From contig DATMML010000007.1 in assembly GCA_035570235.1 (NCBI GenBank), positions 1 through 34,682 of the forward strand: a stretch of DNA of 34,682 nt. Reading direction: 5' to 3'. Each line of letters opens with the position of its first letter. Positions within the stretch are counted from its first letter, which is position 1. The notes below the pieces were generated by a model. The model was not told where the DNA came from and made no database searches. It saw only the letters and a program-made list of their open reading frames with translations. Source of the stretch: Vicinamibacteria bacterium (GTDB lineage: Bacteria; Acidobacteriota; Vicinamibacteria; Fen-336). A program made the position numbers and the translations under genes. Below, piece after piece: positions 24,491 through 32,192 of this stretch.

Positions 24491-24916
24491 ATGATGAAGA
24501 CGCCCGACGCCCGGACGGTCAAGCTCGACATCGCCAGCCGTTTCGAGATGTTGGATGTGGTCCAGACGGTCCTCTCCCACCTCGCGGGCCTCCTCGGCTT
24601 CGGCGAGGAGGCGTCGCATTACATGAGCGTGGCCGTTCGCGAGTCGGTGGTGAACGCGATCAAGCACGGCAACGGGCAGGACGCGTCGAAGCGGGTCGAG
24701 GTGGAGTTCGTGCTGCACCCCCGGGCCCTGGAGGTCCAGATCCACGACTTCGGGAAAGGCTTCGATCCCAGCGCCGTTCCCGACCCCCTGGCCGAGGAGA
24801 ACTTGCTCAAGGCCGGGGGCCGTGGCATTTTCTTTATGCGGTCCTTTATGGACGAGGTGTCCTACTCCTTCCCCTCCAAGGGCGGGACCATGGTCAAGAT
24901 GGTCAAGCGGCTCTGA
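24491..24916 (+). CDS. RsbW/SpoIIAB-like anti-sigma (HATPase) serine kinase
   Basis: A 141-residue GHKL ATPase. N box ESVVNAIKHGN (51-61), G1 box HDFGKGFDP (85-93) and G2 box GGRGIFFMR (109-117) are intact. Proteins of this kind bind a sigma factor or phosphorylate an anti-sigma antagonist in partner-switching control. No STAS-domain antagonist or sigma factor is next to it, so the partner is elsewhere. Adjacent ATG codons occur at 24491 and 24494. Followed four bases later by a DUF502 gene. Confidence 0.85.
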   Translation: MMKTPDARTVKLDIASRFEMLDVVQTVLSHLAGLLGFGEEASHYMSVAVRESVVNAIKHGNGQDASKRVEVEFVLHPRALEVQIHDFGKGFDPSAVPDPLAEENLLKAGGRGIFFMRSFMDEVSYSFPSKGGTMVKMVKRL

Positions 24917-24920
24917 GTCC

Positions 24921-25532
24921 ATGCAGCCCCCGCCCCGCCTGCCCCCCATCCTCCGCAGCAAGTTCATCGCCGGACTCGTCATCCTGATCCCGATCATCAT
25001 CACCGGCAAGGCTCTGTGGTGGCTCTTTTCCTACCTGGACGACCTGGCCCAGCCCCTTGCCGTGGCCCTCCTCGGGCGCCCGAACCCCGGAGTCGGCTTT
25101 GTCATCACCGTGGCCGTGGTCTTCCTGACCGGCTTCCTCTTCTCCTCCGGTCCCCTGCGCCGCCTTCTGGACGGTATCGATGAGCTGCTGGACATCGTGC
25201 CCGTGGTGGGAGCGGTTTACGGCACCACCAAGAAGGTCCTGACCGGCTTCGGGGGCCCCCAGCCAATGGCGGGCTTCCGGCGCTTTGTGCTTGCGCGCCT
25301 GCCCGGCCGAACCGCCCCCGGCTTCCTGACCGGCAGCTTCACCCTGAAGCGGACGGACGGCTCCCTCCAGTCCCTGTGCACCGTCTACCTCCCCACCAAC
25401 CACCTGTATGTGGGGGACGTGGTGGTGGTGCCGGCTCAAGACGTCATCGAGACCGACCTGTCCCTGGAGGACGGCGTGAGCCTGATCCTCTCCGTGGGGG
25501 CCTCGGTGCCCGCCATAGTGGGGCAGCGATGA
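24921..25532 (+). CDS. DUF502 family membrane protein
   Basis: A 203-residue protein of the DUF502 family, widespread in bacteria, with unknown role. It has two membrane segments, about 14-36 (FIAGLVILIPIIITGKALWW) and 54-73 (GVGFVITVAVVFLTGFLF), with a short loop between. Conserved family phrases follow: IVPVVGAVYGTTKKV and a soluble C-terminal domain with VYLPTNHLYVGDVVVVP. ATG 24921 directly follows the RsbW-like gene and gives the family length. Confidence 0.88.
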   Translation: MQPPPRLPPILRSKFIAGLVILIPIIITGKALWWLFSYLDDLAQPLAVALLGRPNPGVGFVITVAVVFLTGFLFSSGPLRRLLDGIDELLDIVPVVGAVYGTTKKVLTGFGGPQPMAGFRRFVLARLPGRTAPGFLTGSFTLKRTDGSLQSLCTVYLPTNHLYVGDVVVVPAQDVIETDLSLEDGVSLILSVGASVPAIVGQR

Positions 25533-25554
25533 GGCCCGGGCACCCGGGCCTGGA

Positions 25555-26430
25555 TCAGGGTTTCAGGACTTCCTCGAAGTAGGCCAGGGCCCGCGGGTCG
25601 TTGGACTGGCCCAGCCAGAACATCGCCTGTCGGCGTACGGCGGGGTTGCGATTCGAGCGGGCGGTCTCGATGAGGAGCGGAACCCCCCGGTCCCGCGGGA
25701 GCCGGCTCAAGGCGAAAACCGCCTTCTTCTTCACGTCCGTCTCCGGATCCTCCGCGAGCGCCCGCGTGATCCCGGCCACCGCCCGCTCCCCGGCCCGGTG
25801 GGCCAGCCAGAAGAGAGCCTGGCCGCGGACGCTCGTGCTCGGGGCGCTCCGGGCCAGGTTCAGGAGGACGTCCACTGCCTGGGCGTCGGCGTGGAAGGCG
25901 ATGGCGGCGAGTGCCGGCCCGGCCAGGTGGGCGTCTTCTCCCGGAAGCGACGCGAGGAGCCCGACGCTCTCGACGGGCTTCACATCGGTCAGCCAGACGA
26001 GGGGCTGCCCGCACAGGTCGAGGCCGCAGTCTTCGTCGGACATGCGGAGGCGGTGGATCCGGCCCCCGTCGATCCAGAAGAAAACGCGAAGCCGAGCCGG
26101 CGCTTCCCGGATCTCGGGCGCCGGGCTCTCCCCCTGACAGGGGGAGGCGTCCGGGCCTCCCTCGCGGGGGCAGCCCATCCTCTCGTCCTCCCCGTCCTCC
26201 CGGAAGCCGCAGCAGCATCGGCGCTGCCGGCCGGTGGCCGGGAACGCGTAGCCGATCCAGGCCGTTGGGAGCGGGCCCGAGAGCAGGCCTCGAAAAACGC
26301 CTTCCAGCCCGGCCGCCGCCGATCGCGTCTCGAGGCGGGCGTTCCGGATCCCCGGGGGCAGGTTCGCCTGGGGAGCGTTGGGGACACCCAGTGTCTCCAG
26401 GGCGACGAGCAGGGTGAAGCCGAGTCGCAT
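25555..26430 (-). CDS. Exported HEAT-repeat protein
   Basis: A 291-residue protein, last gene of the sigma/anti-sigma/HEAT operon. A short hydrophobic N-terminus (RLGFTLLVALETLGVPNA) looks like a weak signal peptide. Residues ~65-115 are Cys-rich and charged (RRCCCGF...). The C-terminal ~130 residues are HEAT-like helical repeats of about 30 residues, with phrases such as SVRGQALFWLAHRAGERA, DVKKKAVFALSRLPRDRG and AVRRQAMFWLGQSNDPRA. Such repeats mediate protein binding. The ribosome site GGGGAG and a 12-base gap from the preceding gene support the start. It closely resembles the preceding HEAT protein in repeat style, so the two probably arose by duplication. Confidence 0.8.
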   Translation of the reverse strand: MRLGFTLLVALETLGVPNAPQANLPPGIRNARLETRSAAAGLEGVFRGLLSGPLPTAWIGYAFPATGRQRRCCCGFREDGEDERMGCPREGGPDASPCQGESPAPEIREAPARLRVFFWIDGGRIHRLRMSDEDCGLDLCGQPLVWLTDVKPVESVGLLASLPGEDAHLAGPALAAIAFHADAQAVDVLLNLARSAPSTSVRGQALFWLAHRAGERAVAGITRALAEDPETDVKKKAVFALSRLPRDRGVPLLIETARSNRNPAVRRQAMFWLGQSNDPRALAYFEEVLKP

Positions 26431-26442
26431 GCTCAGGCTCCC

Positions 26443-27765
26443 CTATTTATTGAGGATCTCGAGGAGGTAGTTCGTCGCCTCCGGGGAGTCCATGTGAGAA
26501 AGGAGCGAGACGACTTCCTTTTTCATCGCGGAGTCTGTTTCGGCCTTGGCGATCTCGACCAGGCTCTTGGCGTTGCCCTGGACGAACAGTGATCGCAGGA
26601 CGTGCCGGCGCACCTCCGGGTCCTTGTCGCTGGCGTAGAGCGAGGCGAGGAACTCGCCGGTCTTCTCCCCCCCCATGATGCCCAGGCCCCGGATGGCCTC
26701 CCGCCGCAGCCCCGGGTCCTTTTCCGAGCGGGCGACCTCCATCAGTCTGTCGCGGCCGCCCCCCACCGAGAAGGCGTGCAGGATTTCCTTCTTCACCTCC
26801 GGCGCTCCGTCTGTGCGGTACATCTCCCAGAGCTCGGCTTGAGCTCCCATGACCCCCAGCTGGCGGATGGCTTCCCGGCGCAGCTCCGGGCTGGCCTCCG
26901 ACCGGGCCGCGGAGAGAAGCCGTCCCTTCTCCCCCGCCACCATGAAGCCGCGGAGGATGGTCCTCTTTATGTGGGTGTCGGGGGTGGAGGCGTAGATCTC
27001 CGACAGCACCTGGCGGCTCTCCGCGCCTCCGAAGAGGCCGAGGAACTGGATCGCCTTGCGCTGCAGCTCGAGGTTCGACTGGCCGCGGGCGATGCGAACG
27101 ACGACCTCCCGGGCCTTGGGAGAACCGGTCTGGCAGAGGACGAAGAGAGCCCGCTCGCGGAGCCGGGGGGAGGGGTTGCCGGCCAGGAGCTTCTCCAGCA
27201 TGGGCACCGCGCGCTCGGCGTCGGTGGCGAGGAGAGAGTTCAGGGCCATGAGCTTCAGGTCCTCGTCCGGCTGGCTTTCGGGCCGGGGAGCCTGGCCGGC
27301 CCCCTGCTGCACCTCCAACTCCAGAGCCTGGGCCTCCTTTAGCCAGCGGCTCTGCGGGTAGGCCTTCCGGAGGGCCTCCAGGGCGGCGAGGGCGGGGGGC
27401 CTCTGGCCGCTCTTGTTGAGGGCGTAGGCCTTCCAGTAGAGGGCGGCGTCGGCCCGCCGGCCCCCGGCGCTCGCCACTCGGTCGAAGGACTCGACGGCCC
27501 GGTCCCACTGGCCCTCGTCCAGGGCCCCCGTGCCCTGCTCGTACAGCTGCTCCTCGCGGTCGAGCTTCTCCTGCTCCCGATCCGCTTTTTCCGCCCGGGA
27601 GGTCTCATCCGCGGGGCCGGCGGCCACGGCGGGCGCGGCCAGGATGGCGCTTGTGGAGGCGGGCGTGTGGGGGAGCGCCGCCGCAGGCCCTCCCGCAGCC
27701 AGGAGCAGCGCCAGGAGCAGCATCGGCCAGATCCAATTCTCTATCGAACCCATCTCACACCTCAT
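26443..27765 (-). CDS. Exported TPR + HEAT-repeat protein
   Basis: A 440-residue protein. A signal-like segment (WIWPMLLLALLLAAGGPAAA) is at about 11-30. An 80-residue TPR/YbgF-like region follows (EEQLYEQGTGALDEGQWDRA, then AYALNKSGQRPPALAALEAL). From about 170 to the end there are eight or so HEAT-like repeats, e.g. RLRERALFVLCQTGSPKARE, ELRREAIRQLGVMGAQ and GLRREAIRGLGIMGGEKTGE. Two starts are possible: ATG 27765, or ATG 27753, which has a better-placed gagg and begins closer to the signal segment. The gene is third in the operon. The repeated helices suggest a periplasmic scaffold whose production the sigma factor controls. Confidence 0.85.
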   Translation of the reverse strand: MRCEMGSIENWIWPMLLLALLLAAGGPAAALPHTPASTSAILAAPAVAAGPADETSRAEKADREQEKLDREEQLYEQGTGALDEGQWDRAVESFDRVASAGGRRADAALYWKAYALNKSGQRPPALAALEALRKAYPQSRWLKEAQALELEVQQGAGQAPRPESQPDEDLKLMALNSLLATDAERAVPMLEKLLAGNPSPRLRERALFVLCQTGSPKAREVVVRIARGQSNLELQRKAIQFLGLFGGAESRQVLSEIYASTPDTHIKRTILRGFMVAGEKGRLLSAARSEASPELRREAIRQLGVMGAQAELWEMYRTDGAPEVKKEILHAFSVGGGRDRLMEVARSEKDPGLRREAIRGLGIMGGEKTGEFLASLYASDKDPEVRRHVLRSLFVQGNAKSLVEIAKAETDSAMKKEVVSLLSHMDSPEATNYLLEILNK

Positions 27766-27767
27766 CC

Positions 27768-28523
27768 CTACGAGTCGACATCCAAGCCGGGGGGGCGATG
27801 CTCCGGTGCCCGGTTCTCACCCCCCACGCGCGCGCCGATCACCTGCATCTTGAACAGCGTCCCCTGGCGCTCGAGCCGCTGCCGGAAGGCCTCGGCTTCG
27901 GAGGGGGAGAGCGTGGCCGGACCATCGGCGACCTCGATCAGAATCCGCTCCAAGTCGTCGAGGACGCTGGCCATGCCCACATCGCCCGCGCGACGGGCGC
28001 TCTGGCGGTAGAGACGGCTGGCGGCGACGAGCTCCCCGACCGAGCGCTGCTCGCCGGAGACGTCCACCGGCGCCTTGGGGTCGGCATTGACCAGCTCCAG
28101 CAGGACCATTCGCGACCGCTCCAGGTGGTCGCCCACCGCGAGGAGGAGGATCCGCTCGCGCGCCGGCCCCGGAAGGGGGAGCGTGGGCCCTCCGCGCGGG
28201 GTCAGGCTCCGCCCAAGGAGGAAGGCGGCCACCAGGGAAGCGGCCATGGCGAGGGGGACAGCGTACCGACGGAAGAGCGGGGCCCGCGGGGAGGGCTTCT
28301 TGGCCAGCAGCGGCCGCAGCCGCTCCCAGACCCGGGCTCCGTAATCGGCCCCCACGTCCGGAACGGGCTCACCCACGACGGTCCGCAGCGTCGCTCCCCA
28401 GGCGGCGAAGCGGCGGCCACAGTCTGCGCAGGAGGCCAAGTGGGCCTCGATCGCCGACTGATCCGCGCCTTCACCGTAAGAATGGAGGATCAGGTCCTCC
28501 TCGGTCGGATGGATGCCGCTCAT
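27768..28523 (-). CDS. Zinc-type transmembrane anti-sigma factor
   Basis: A 251-residue protein. The N-terminal zinc anti-sigma motif is H28-x3-C32-x2-C35 (AHLASCADCGRR), followed by one membrane span at 87-104 (YAVPLAMAASLVAAFLLG) and a ~140-residue periplasmic domain of charged helices. ZAS proteins hold their ECF sigma factor inactive at the membrane until a signal triggers release. Its ATG overlaps the stop of the sigma gene (ATGA), which keeps the two in balance. Confidence 0.9.
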   Translation of the reverse strand: MSGIHPTEEDLILHSYGEGADQSAIEAHLASCADCGRRFAAWGATLRTVVGEPVPDVGADYGARVWERLRPLLAKKPSPRAPLFRRYAVPLAMAASLVAAFLLGRSLTPRGGPTLPLPGPARERILLLAVGDHLERSRMVLLELVNADPKAPVDVSGEQRSVGELVAASRLYRQSARRAGDVGMASVLDDLERILIEVADGPATLSPSEAEAFRQRLERQGTLFKMQVIGARVGGENRAPEHRPPGLDVDS

Positions 28524-29098
28524 GGCGCCGCTCCCGCGGCAGGGGCGAGGACGACACGGAGCTTTCGCACCGCCCGAAGAATGCTTTGTTTGGTGGCGCT
28601 CTCCTCGAGGTCCAGGGTGCGGCCGATCTCCAGGATCGACATGCCCTCGAAGTGTCGCAGGACGAAGGCCGCACGCTCGCGGGTGCTCATTCGGCTCATG
28701 GCCGCGTTCACCCGGCGCCGCACCTCCGCGCTCATGGCCAGGCGGTCGGGCGAGGGATCGGGGGCGGGCACTGGGAGATCGATCCCCTCCCCGTCAGGGC
28801 CCGAGGGTACCGGCTCTTCTTCTCGCTCGCGACGGCGGCGGGCGCGCAGCACGTCGTAGGCGCAGTTGGCGGCGATGCGGTAGAGCCAGCTCCCGAAGTT
28901 TGCCCGTGCCTCGAACTGGTGGAGGCGCTGGTAGGCCCGCAGGAAGCTCTCCTGAACCACGTCCTCGGCATCGGGCTCGTTCCCCGTCATTCGATAAGCC
29001 AGGCGATAGAGCGTTCGGCTGTGGCGCTCCACGAGGGTGCGGAAGCCCTCTTGATCGCCGGCTCGCACCCGGGCCACCGCCTCGTCGTCTTCGCCCAT
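28520..29098 (-). CDS. ECF sigma-70 factor (RpoE-like)
   Basis: A 192-residue extracytoplasmic-function sigma factor. Region 2 (about 17-90) contains the core and -10 binding phrase DAEDVVQESFLRAYQRLHQF and FGSWLYRIAANCAYD. Region 4 (about 128-182) contains MSTRERAAFVLRHFEGMSI and the recognition helix ATKQSILRAVRKLR. The linker between them is Pro/Asp-rich. There is no region 1 or 3. The gene is preceded by an ECF-like promoter, which implies autoregulation, and followed by its anti-sigma gene and two HEAT-protein genes. The group number is uncertain, nearest RpoE/ECF02-like. Confidence 0.93.
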   Translation of the reverse strand: MGEDDEAVARVRAGDQEGFRTLVERHSRTLYRLAYRMTGNEPDAEDVVQESFLRAYQRLHQFEARANFGSWLYRIAANCAYDVLRARRRREREEEPVPSGPDGEGIDLPVPAPDPSPDRLAMSAEVRRRVNAAMSRMSTRERAAFVLRHFEGMSILEIGRTLDLEESATKQSILRAVRKLRVVLAPAAGAAP

Positions 29099-29106
29099 CC
29101 GTTACG

Positions 29107-29132
29107 TTAGACGCTGGGGATTTTGACCGGTT
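29107..29132 (-). promoter_or_regulatory. ECF-type promoter of the sigma operon
   Basis: Minus-strand AACCG (complement of 29128-29132), a 15-base spacer and GTCTAA (complement of 29107-29112) match the sigma-E pattern (AACTT, 15 bases, GTCTAA or TCTRA) well. The -10 box ends 8 bases before the ATG (29096-29098), so the transcript would carry only two or three leader bases. Box identity is read directly; self-recognition is inferred. Confidence 0.6.
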
Positions 29133-29193
29133 AGGGAGGAGACGGGACAACGCCCAACCGCCGAAGTCCCGCTCGGCCAAGGGGTTGCCGCCA

Positions 29194-30789
29194 CTATCGG
29201 AGTTCGACGCGCAGGAGCACGTTGCCCCGCACGCCCTCGGCCAAGAGATGGGTGGCCAGGGAGGGGATCCCCTCGAGTTGCCGCCGCTCGGCCGGTCCCG
29301 CCAGCACCAGGACCGGCCCCCCGGCGGCGGCCTCCATCACCTCCTTAAGCCCGCCCACTTCCCGTACCTTGCCGTCGTTATAGAAGTACCCCGCCATCCA
29401 GGCCGTGCGCCAGGCGCCCCAGGCCAGAACCTCCCGGCCCATCGCGGGGAGGAGGAGTTTGCGACCGGACTCCTGCCGCGCAAGAACGGGCGGGGCGGCC
29501 AGGGCCAAGAGCAGGAGCAGGCCCGCGCCCCCCACCCGCAGGAGGCGAAGGGCCCCGACCGGGTCACGGCCAAGGCGACGCGCGGCGCCGAAGGAGACGA
29601 TCAGGGCCCACAGTCCGCAAGGGAGGGCCAGCGCCCAGTCGGGGTCCCGGATCCTCAAAAGCCACGCGGGCGTGGCCGCGAAGAGGGCGCCGAGAAGGAC
29701 CCCCAGCATGCCTGCCGCCCGCGGCGTCCCCCAGGAGCGGTCGGCGGCTGTACTGCCCTCCAGCCACTGGGCCGCTGCCCGGCCCATGAGCAGGGCCAGC
29801 GGGCAAAGGCAGGGCAGGATGTAACCGGGGAGCTTGGCGCCCGCGAGGGAGAAGAAGACCAAGGGCAACAGGAGCCAAAGGAGGAGAAAGAGGTCGGCCT
29901 TCGATCGCCGGGGGTGCAGGCCCGCGAGGCCGGGGAGGACAAGGCCTGACCAGGGGAAAAGACCCGCCACAACCACCGGGATGTAGTAGAGGAGGGGCCC
30001 GGGGTGATGGTGAACCGTGGAGGTGAACCGCTCGAGGTTCTGGTTCAGTAGGAACACCTCGAGGAAGCTCCGACCCTGGGCGAGTGTTACGAGCACGTAC
30101 CAAGGCGCGGCTACGAGAAGGAAGATCGCGACCGCCACGGGCGAGAGCACCTCTCGCCAGAGGCTCCGATCGCGCGCGGCCAGGAGATAGCCGGCGACGA
30201 CAAGTCCGGGTAGGAGCACTCCGAGCGGACCCTTAGCCAGAGTGGCCAAGCCCATGAACGCGAAGGCGGTGGGGATGGCAAGCCTTCCCGCGATCCCGAG
30301 CACGCGCAGGCCAGCAAGCCCGGTGGCCACCGTCACCGTAGCCGCGAGCAGCATGTCCATGGCCGCGGCCCGCGAGTATGCGAAGGGCAGGAGAGAAGTA
30401 GCGAGGACGAAGCCCGCGCAGAGACCGGCCCTGCTTCCGTAGAGCCGCGCGCCAAAGAGCGCGGTCGCGCACGTGAAGAGGAGGCCGCTCGCCACCGAGG
30501 GCAGCCGGGCCGCCGTCTCCGTCTCGCCAAAGAGCGAGAAGGCCGCTCCCGCCAACCAATAGTAGAGGGCTGGCTTCTCGAGCCAGGGTCGGCCCTGGAG
30601 CGTCGGCGTGACGTGGTCTCCCGAGCGGTGCATCTCGACGGCCACACGCGCGTAGCGGGGCTCATCCGGGCCCAGGAGGGGCACCGCGCCCAGACGGAAG
30701 AGGAGGAGGGCCGCGCTCAAGGCCAAGAGCACCGCCATCGCACGGGGCGACAGGGCGCCCACGGCGGGCTGCAGAGGGTTTGGAGGCAT
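29194..30789 (-). CDS. ArnT-like GT39/PMT family glycosyltransferase
   Basis: A 531-residue polytopic membrane enzyme of the PMT/ArnT superfamily, which moves a sugar from a polyprenyl-phosphate donor to lipid A, protein or another acceptor on the outer face of the membrane. The catalytic acidic pair D42-E43 lies in LLGPDEPRYA at the first outer loop, and RPWLEKPALYYWL (67-79) matches the family. About 12 spans follow, and the last ~100 residues are soluble. The sugar and acceptor cannot be told. The gene is divergent from the inositol monophosphatase gene. Confidence 0.88.
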   Translation of the reverse strand: MPPNPLQPAVGALSPRAMAVLLALSAALLLFRLGAVPLLGPDEPRYARVAVEMHRSGDHVTPTLQGRPWLEKPALYYWLAGAAFSLFGETETAARLPSVASGLLFTCATALFGARLYGSRAGLCAGFVLATSLLPFAYSRAAAMDMLLAATVTVATGLAGLRVLGIAGRLAIPTAFAFMGLATLAKGPLGVLLPGLVVAGYLLAARDRSLWREVLSPVAVAIFLLVAAPWYVLVTLAQGRSFLEVFLLNQNLERFTSTVHHHPGPLLYYIPVVVAGLFPWSGLVLPGLAGLHPRRSKADLFLLLWLLLPLVFFSLAGAKLPGYILPCLCPLALLMGRAAAQWLEGSTAADRSWGTPRAAGMLGVLLGALFAATPAWLLRIRDPDWALALPCGLWALIVSFGAARRLGRDPVGALRLLRVGGAGLLLLLALAAPPVLARQESGRKLLLPAMGREVLAWGAWRTAWMAGYFYNDGKVREVGGLKEVMEAAAGGPVLVLAGPAERRQLEGIPSLATHLLAEGVRGNVLLRVELR

Positions 30790-30808
30790 GCCCGCGCCAT
30801 CCTACAAT
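30780..30808 (+). promoter_or_regulatory. Promoter of the inositol monophosphatase gene
   Basis: TTGGAG (30780-30785), a 17-base spacer and TACAAT (30803-30808) lie 22 bases before the GTG start. The ribosome site AGGGGGAG (30818-30825) is inside the leader. The -35 box overlaps the start region of the divergent glycosyltransferase. Confidence 0.65.
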
Positions 30809-30830
30809 CGGCTCTCCAGGGGGAGCAAAC

Positions 30831-31631
30831 GTGAGCTGGCAGTATCTGGCGGTGGCGACGGAAGCGGTCTTGCGGGCAGGCGCGATCCAGAAGGAGAGCT
30901 ACGGCCGGGATATCCGCATCGACTACAAGGGCGAGATCGATCTCGTGACGGAGGTGGACCGGGCGTGCGAAACGGCGATCCTCGACACCTTGCGGTCGCG
31001 CTTCCCCGACCATGACTTCGTGACCGAGGAGACCCTCCTCGCCCGCAGCGGTTCCCGCTACCTCTGGTTCACCGACCCCCTCGACGGCACCACCAACTTC
31101 GCCCACGGCTATCCCTTCTTCTGCTCCTCGGTGGCCCTGACCGTAGACGGGCGGGTGGTCGCGGGTGCGGTCTACGACCCGCTGAGGGAAGAGCTGTTTA
31201 CGGCGGAACGCGGCGCCGGTGCCCACCTGAACGGGCGGCGCCTGCGCGTCTCCCACTCCTCGGACCTGCTGCGCAGCCTGCTCATAACCGGGTTCCCCTA
31301 CGACCTACGCGAGGACCTCACGGGCAAGCTGCGGCTCTTCAATCGCTTCATGGGCGAGGCCCGCGCCATCCGCCGCGATGGCGCAGCTGCCCTTGATCTC
31401 TCCTACGTGGCCGCGGGCCGCGCGGACGGCTTCTGGGAGGAGCGCCTGCAGCCCTGGGACATGATGGCGGGGGTGGTCTTGATCGAGGAGGCGGGAGGAC
31501 GCGTCTCGCGCTTCGATGGATCGCCCCTGGGGCTCGGGCCCGACGAGGTCCTGGCCACCAACGGCGCCCTCCACCAAGTCATGCTCGACGTACTCCGCGA
31601 GGAGAGTACGGAGAGGGCTTCGCTGGTGTAG
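30831..31631 (+). CDS. Inositol monophosphatase family protein
   Basis: A 266-residue Mg-dependent phosphatase. Metal ligands are present: E66/E67 (FVTEET), D82, D85, G86 and T87 in DPLDGTTNF, and D210 in QPWDMMAGVVLIEEAGG. Family members hydrolyse inositol-1-phosphate or related sugar phosphates and some act as SuhB-type regulators. GTG 30831 is supported by a good ribosome site and promoter. Its last ten bases (codons CTG GTG TAG) are also the first ten bases of the tRNA at 31622, so processing of the tRNA would cut this mRNA. The ending may have been altered when the tRNA arrived. Confidence 0.93.
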   Translation: MSWQYLAVATEAVLRAGAIQKESYGRDIRIDYKGEIDLVTEVDRACETAILDTLRSRFPDHDFVTEETLLARSGSRYLWFTDPLDGTTNFAHGYPFFCSSVALTVDGRVVAGAVYDPLREELFTAERGAGAHLNGRRLRVSHSSDLLRSLLITGFPYDLREDLTGKLRLFNRFMGEARAIRRDGAAALDLSYVAAGRADGFWEERLQPWDMMAGVVLIEEAGGRVSRFDGSPLGLGPDEVLATNGALHQVMLDVLREESTERASLV

Positions 31632-31698
31632 CCCAATTGGCAGAGGCAGCCGACTTAAAATCGGCACAGTCTGGGTTCGAATCCCAGCACCAGCACCA
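31622..31698 (+). tRNA. tRNA with UAA (Leu) anticodon and short variable arm
   Basis: A complete 77-base cloverleaf: acceptor GCTGGTG/CACCAGC (7 bp), T arm CTGGG/CCCAG with loop TTCGAAT, anticodon stem GCCGA/TCGGC with loop CTTAAAA (anticodon TAA at 31656-31658), discriminator A and encoded CCA. The D arm is slightly unusual (GCC/GGC stem, 11-base loop). The variable region is only five bases (ACAGT), whereas standard bacterial tRNA-Leu is class II with a long variable arm. It overlaps the inositol monophosphatase gene by 10 bases. An internal candidate promoter CTCGAC (31584-31589), 17 bases, TACGGA (31607-31612) is present. The cloverleaf is certain; the amino acid charged is not. Confidence 0.88.
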
Positions 31699-31720
31699 AC
31701 TTCAATTGGTTACAGCTAGC

Positions 31721-31757
31721 CCCGAGAGCCTCTAAAGAGGCCCTCAGACGTCTCGGG
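31721..31757 (+). terminator. Nested stem-loop after the tRNA
   Basis: CCCGAGA (31721-31727) pairs with TCTCGGG (31751-31757), enclosing a second hairpin GCCTC (31728-31732) / GAGGC (31737-31741). It lies 22 bases after the tRNA and could end the transcript, but there is no T run. Confidence 0.4.
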
Positions 31758-32039
31758 ATCGCACCGGGATAGCAAGCACCCGCTTGTGACTGGATGTTCT
31801 GTTCCAGGATGTTTTGCGACGTGCCAGGGTGTTCCAGATCGCTGAGCCCGGACTCTCTGCCTTCGCTTGGTCCGAGGAGGATGTGCACTCCAAGCGGCGG
31901 CGCACCGCCTTGATCATTCGCAGCTCCTCTCCACAAGGAGAGAGTTGACACGTCTCCCACTCTGGGCACTATCGCCGGTCCAAGTGACTAGGATGTTGGT
32001 GCAGCGCAACTCTGAAGCCAATTGGGTCCTGGGCGCAAA

Positions 32040-32111
32040 CGCCGAGAGTTGGACCCAGCGGGCAACTCTGGAGCCGAAGGTCATAGGTCCAAGCCCTATC
32101 GGGCGTACCAA
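32040..32111 (+). pseudogene. Decayed tRNA-like sequence
   Basis: The 3' part reads like a tRNA: T-arm ATAGG/CCTAT with a 7-base loop, then CGGGCGT, A and CCA. A matching 5' acceptor is only partly preserved (ACGCC), and the D-arm region seems shortened by about five bases. The anticodon-arm region CTCTGGA would be CTG (Gln). The T-loop TCCAAGC departs from the normal TTCRA. I read it as a tRNA remnant, probably left at an integration junction. Confidence 0.45.
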
Positions 32112-32192
32112 ATCTCACAACACCTTACAAAGGTACCCCTATGGAAAGGGCGTGCGTGGTACCGTTGTGGTACCAGTCGTGCAAGCTCTGCC

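Larger units (their letters stand above)
31699..32192. other. Junction region between tRNA and AraC gene
   Basis: About 490 bases without a protein gene. It holds the nested stem-loop at 31721, a decayed tRNA-like sequence at 32040-32111 and a repeated gtggtacc near 32153 and 32165. Composition is visibly lower in GC than the core, consistent with the edge of an acquired segment. Confidence 0.45.
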
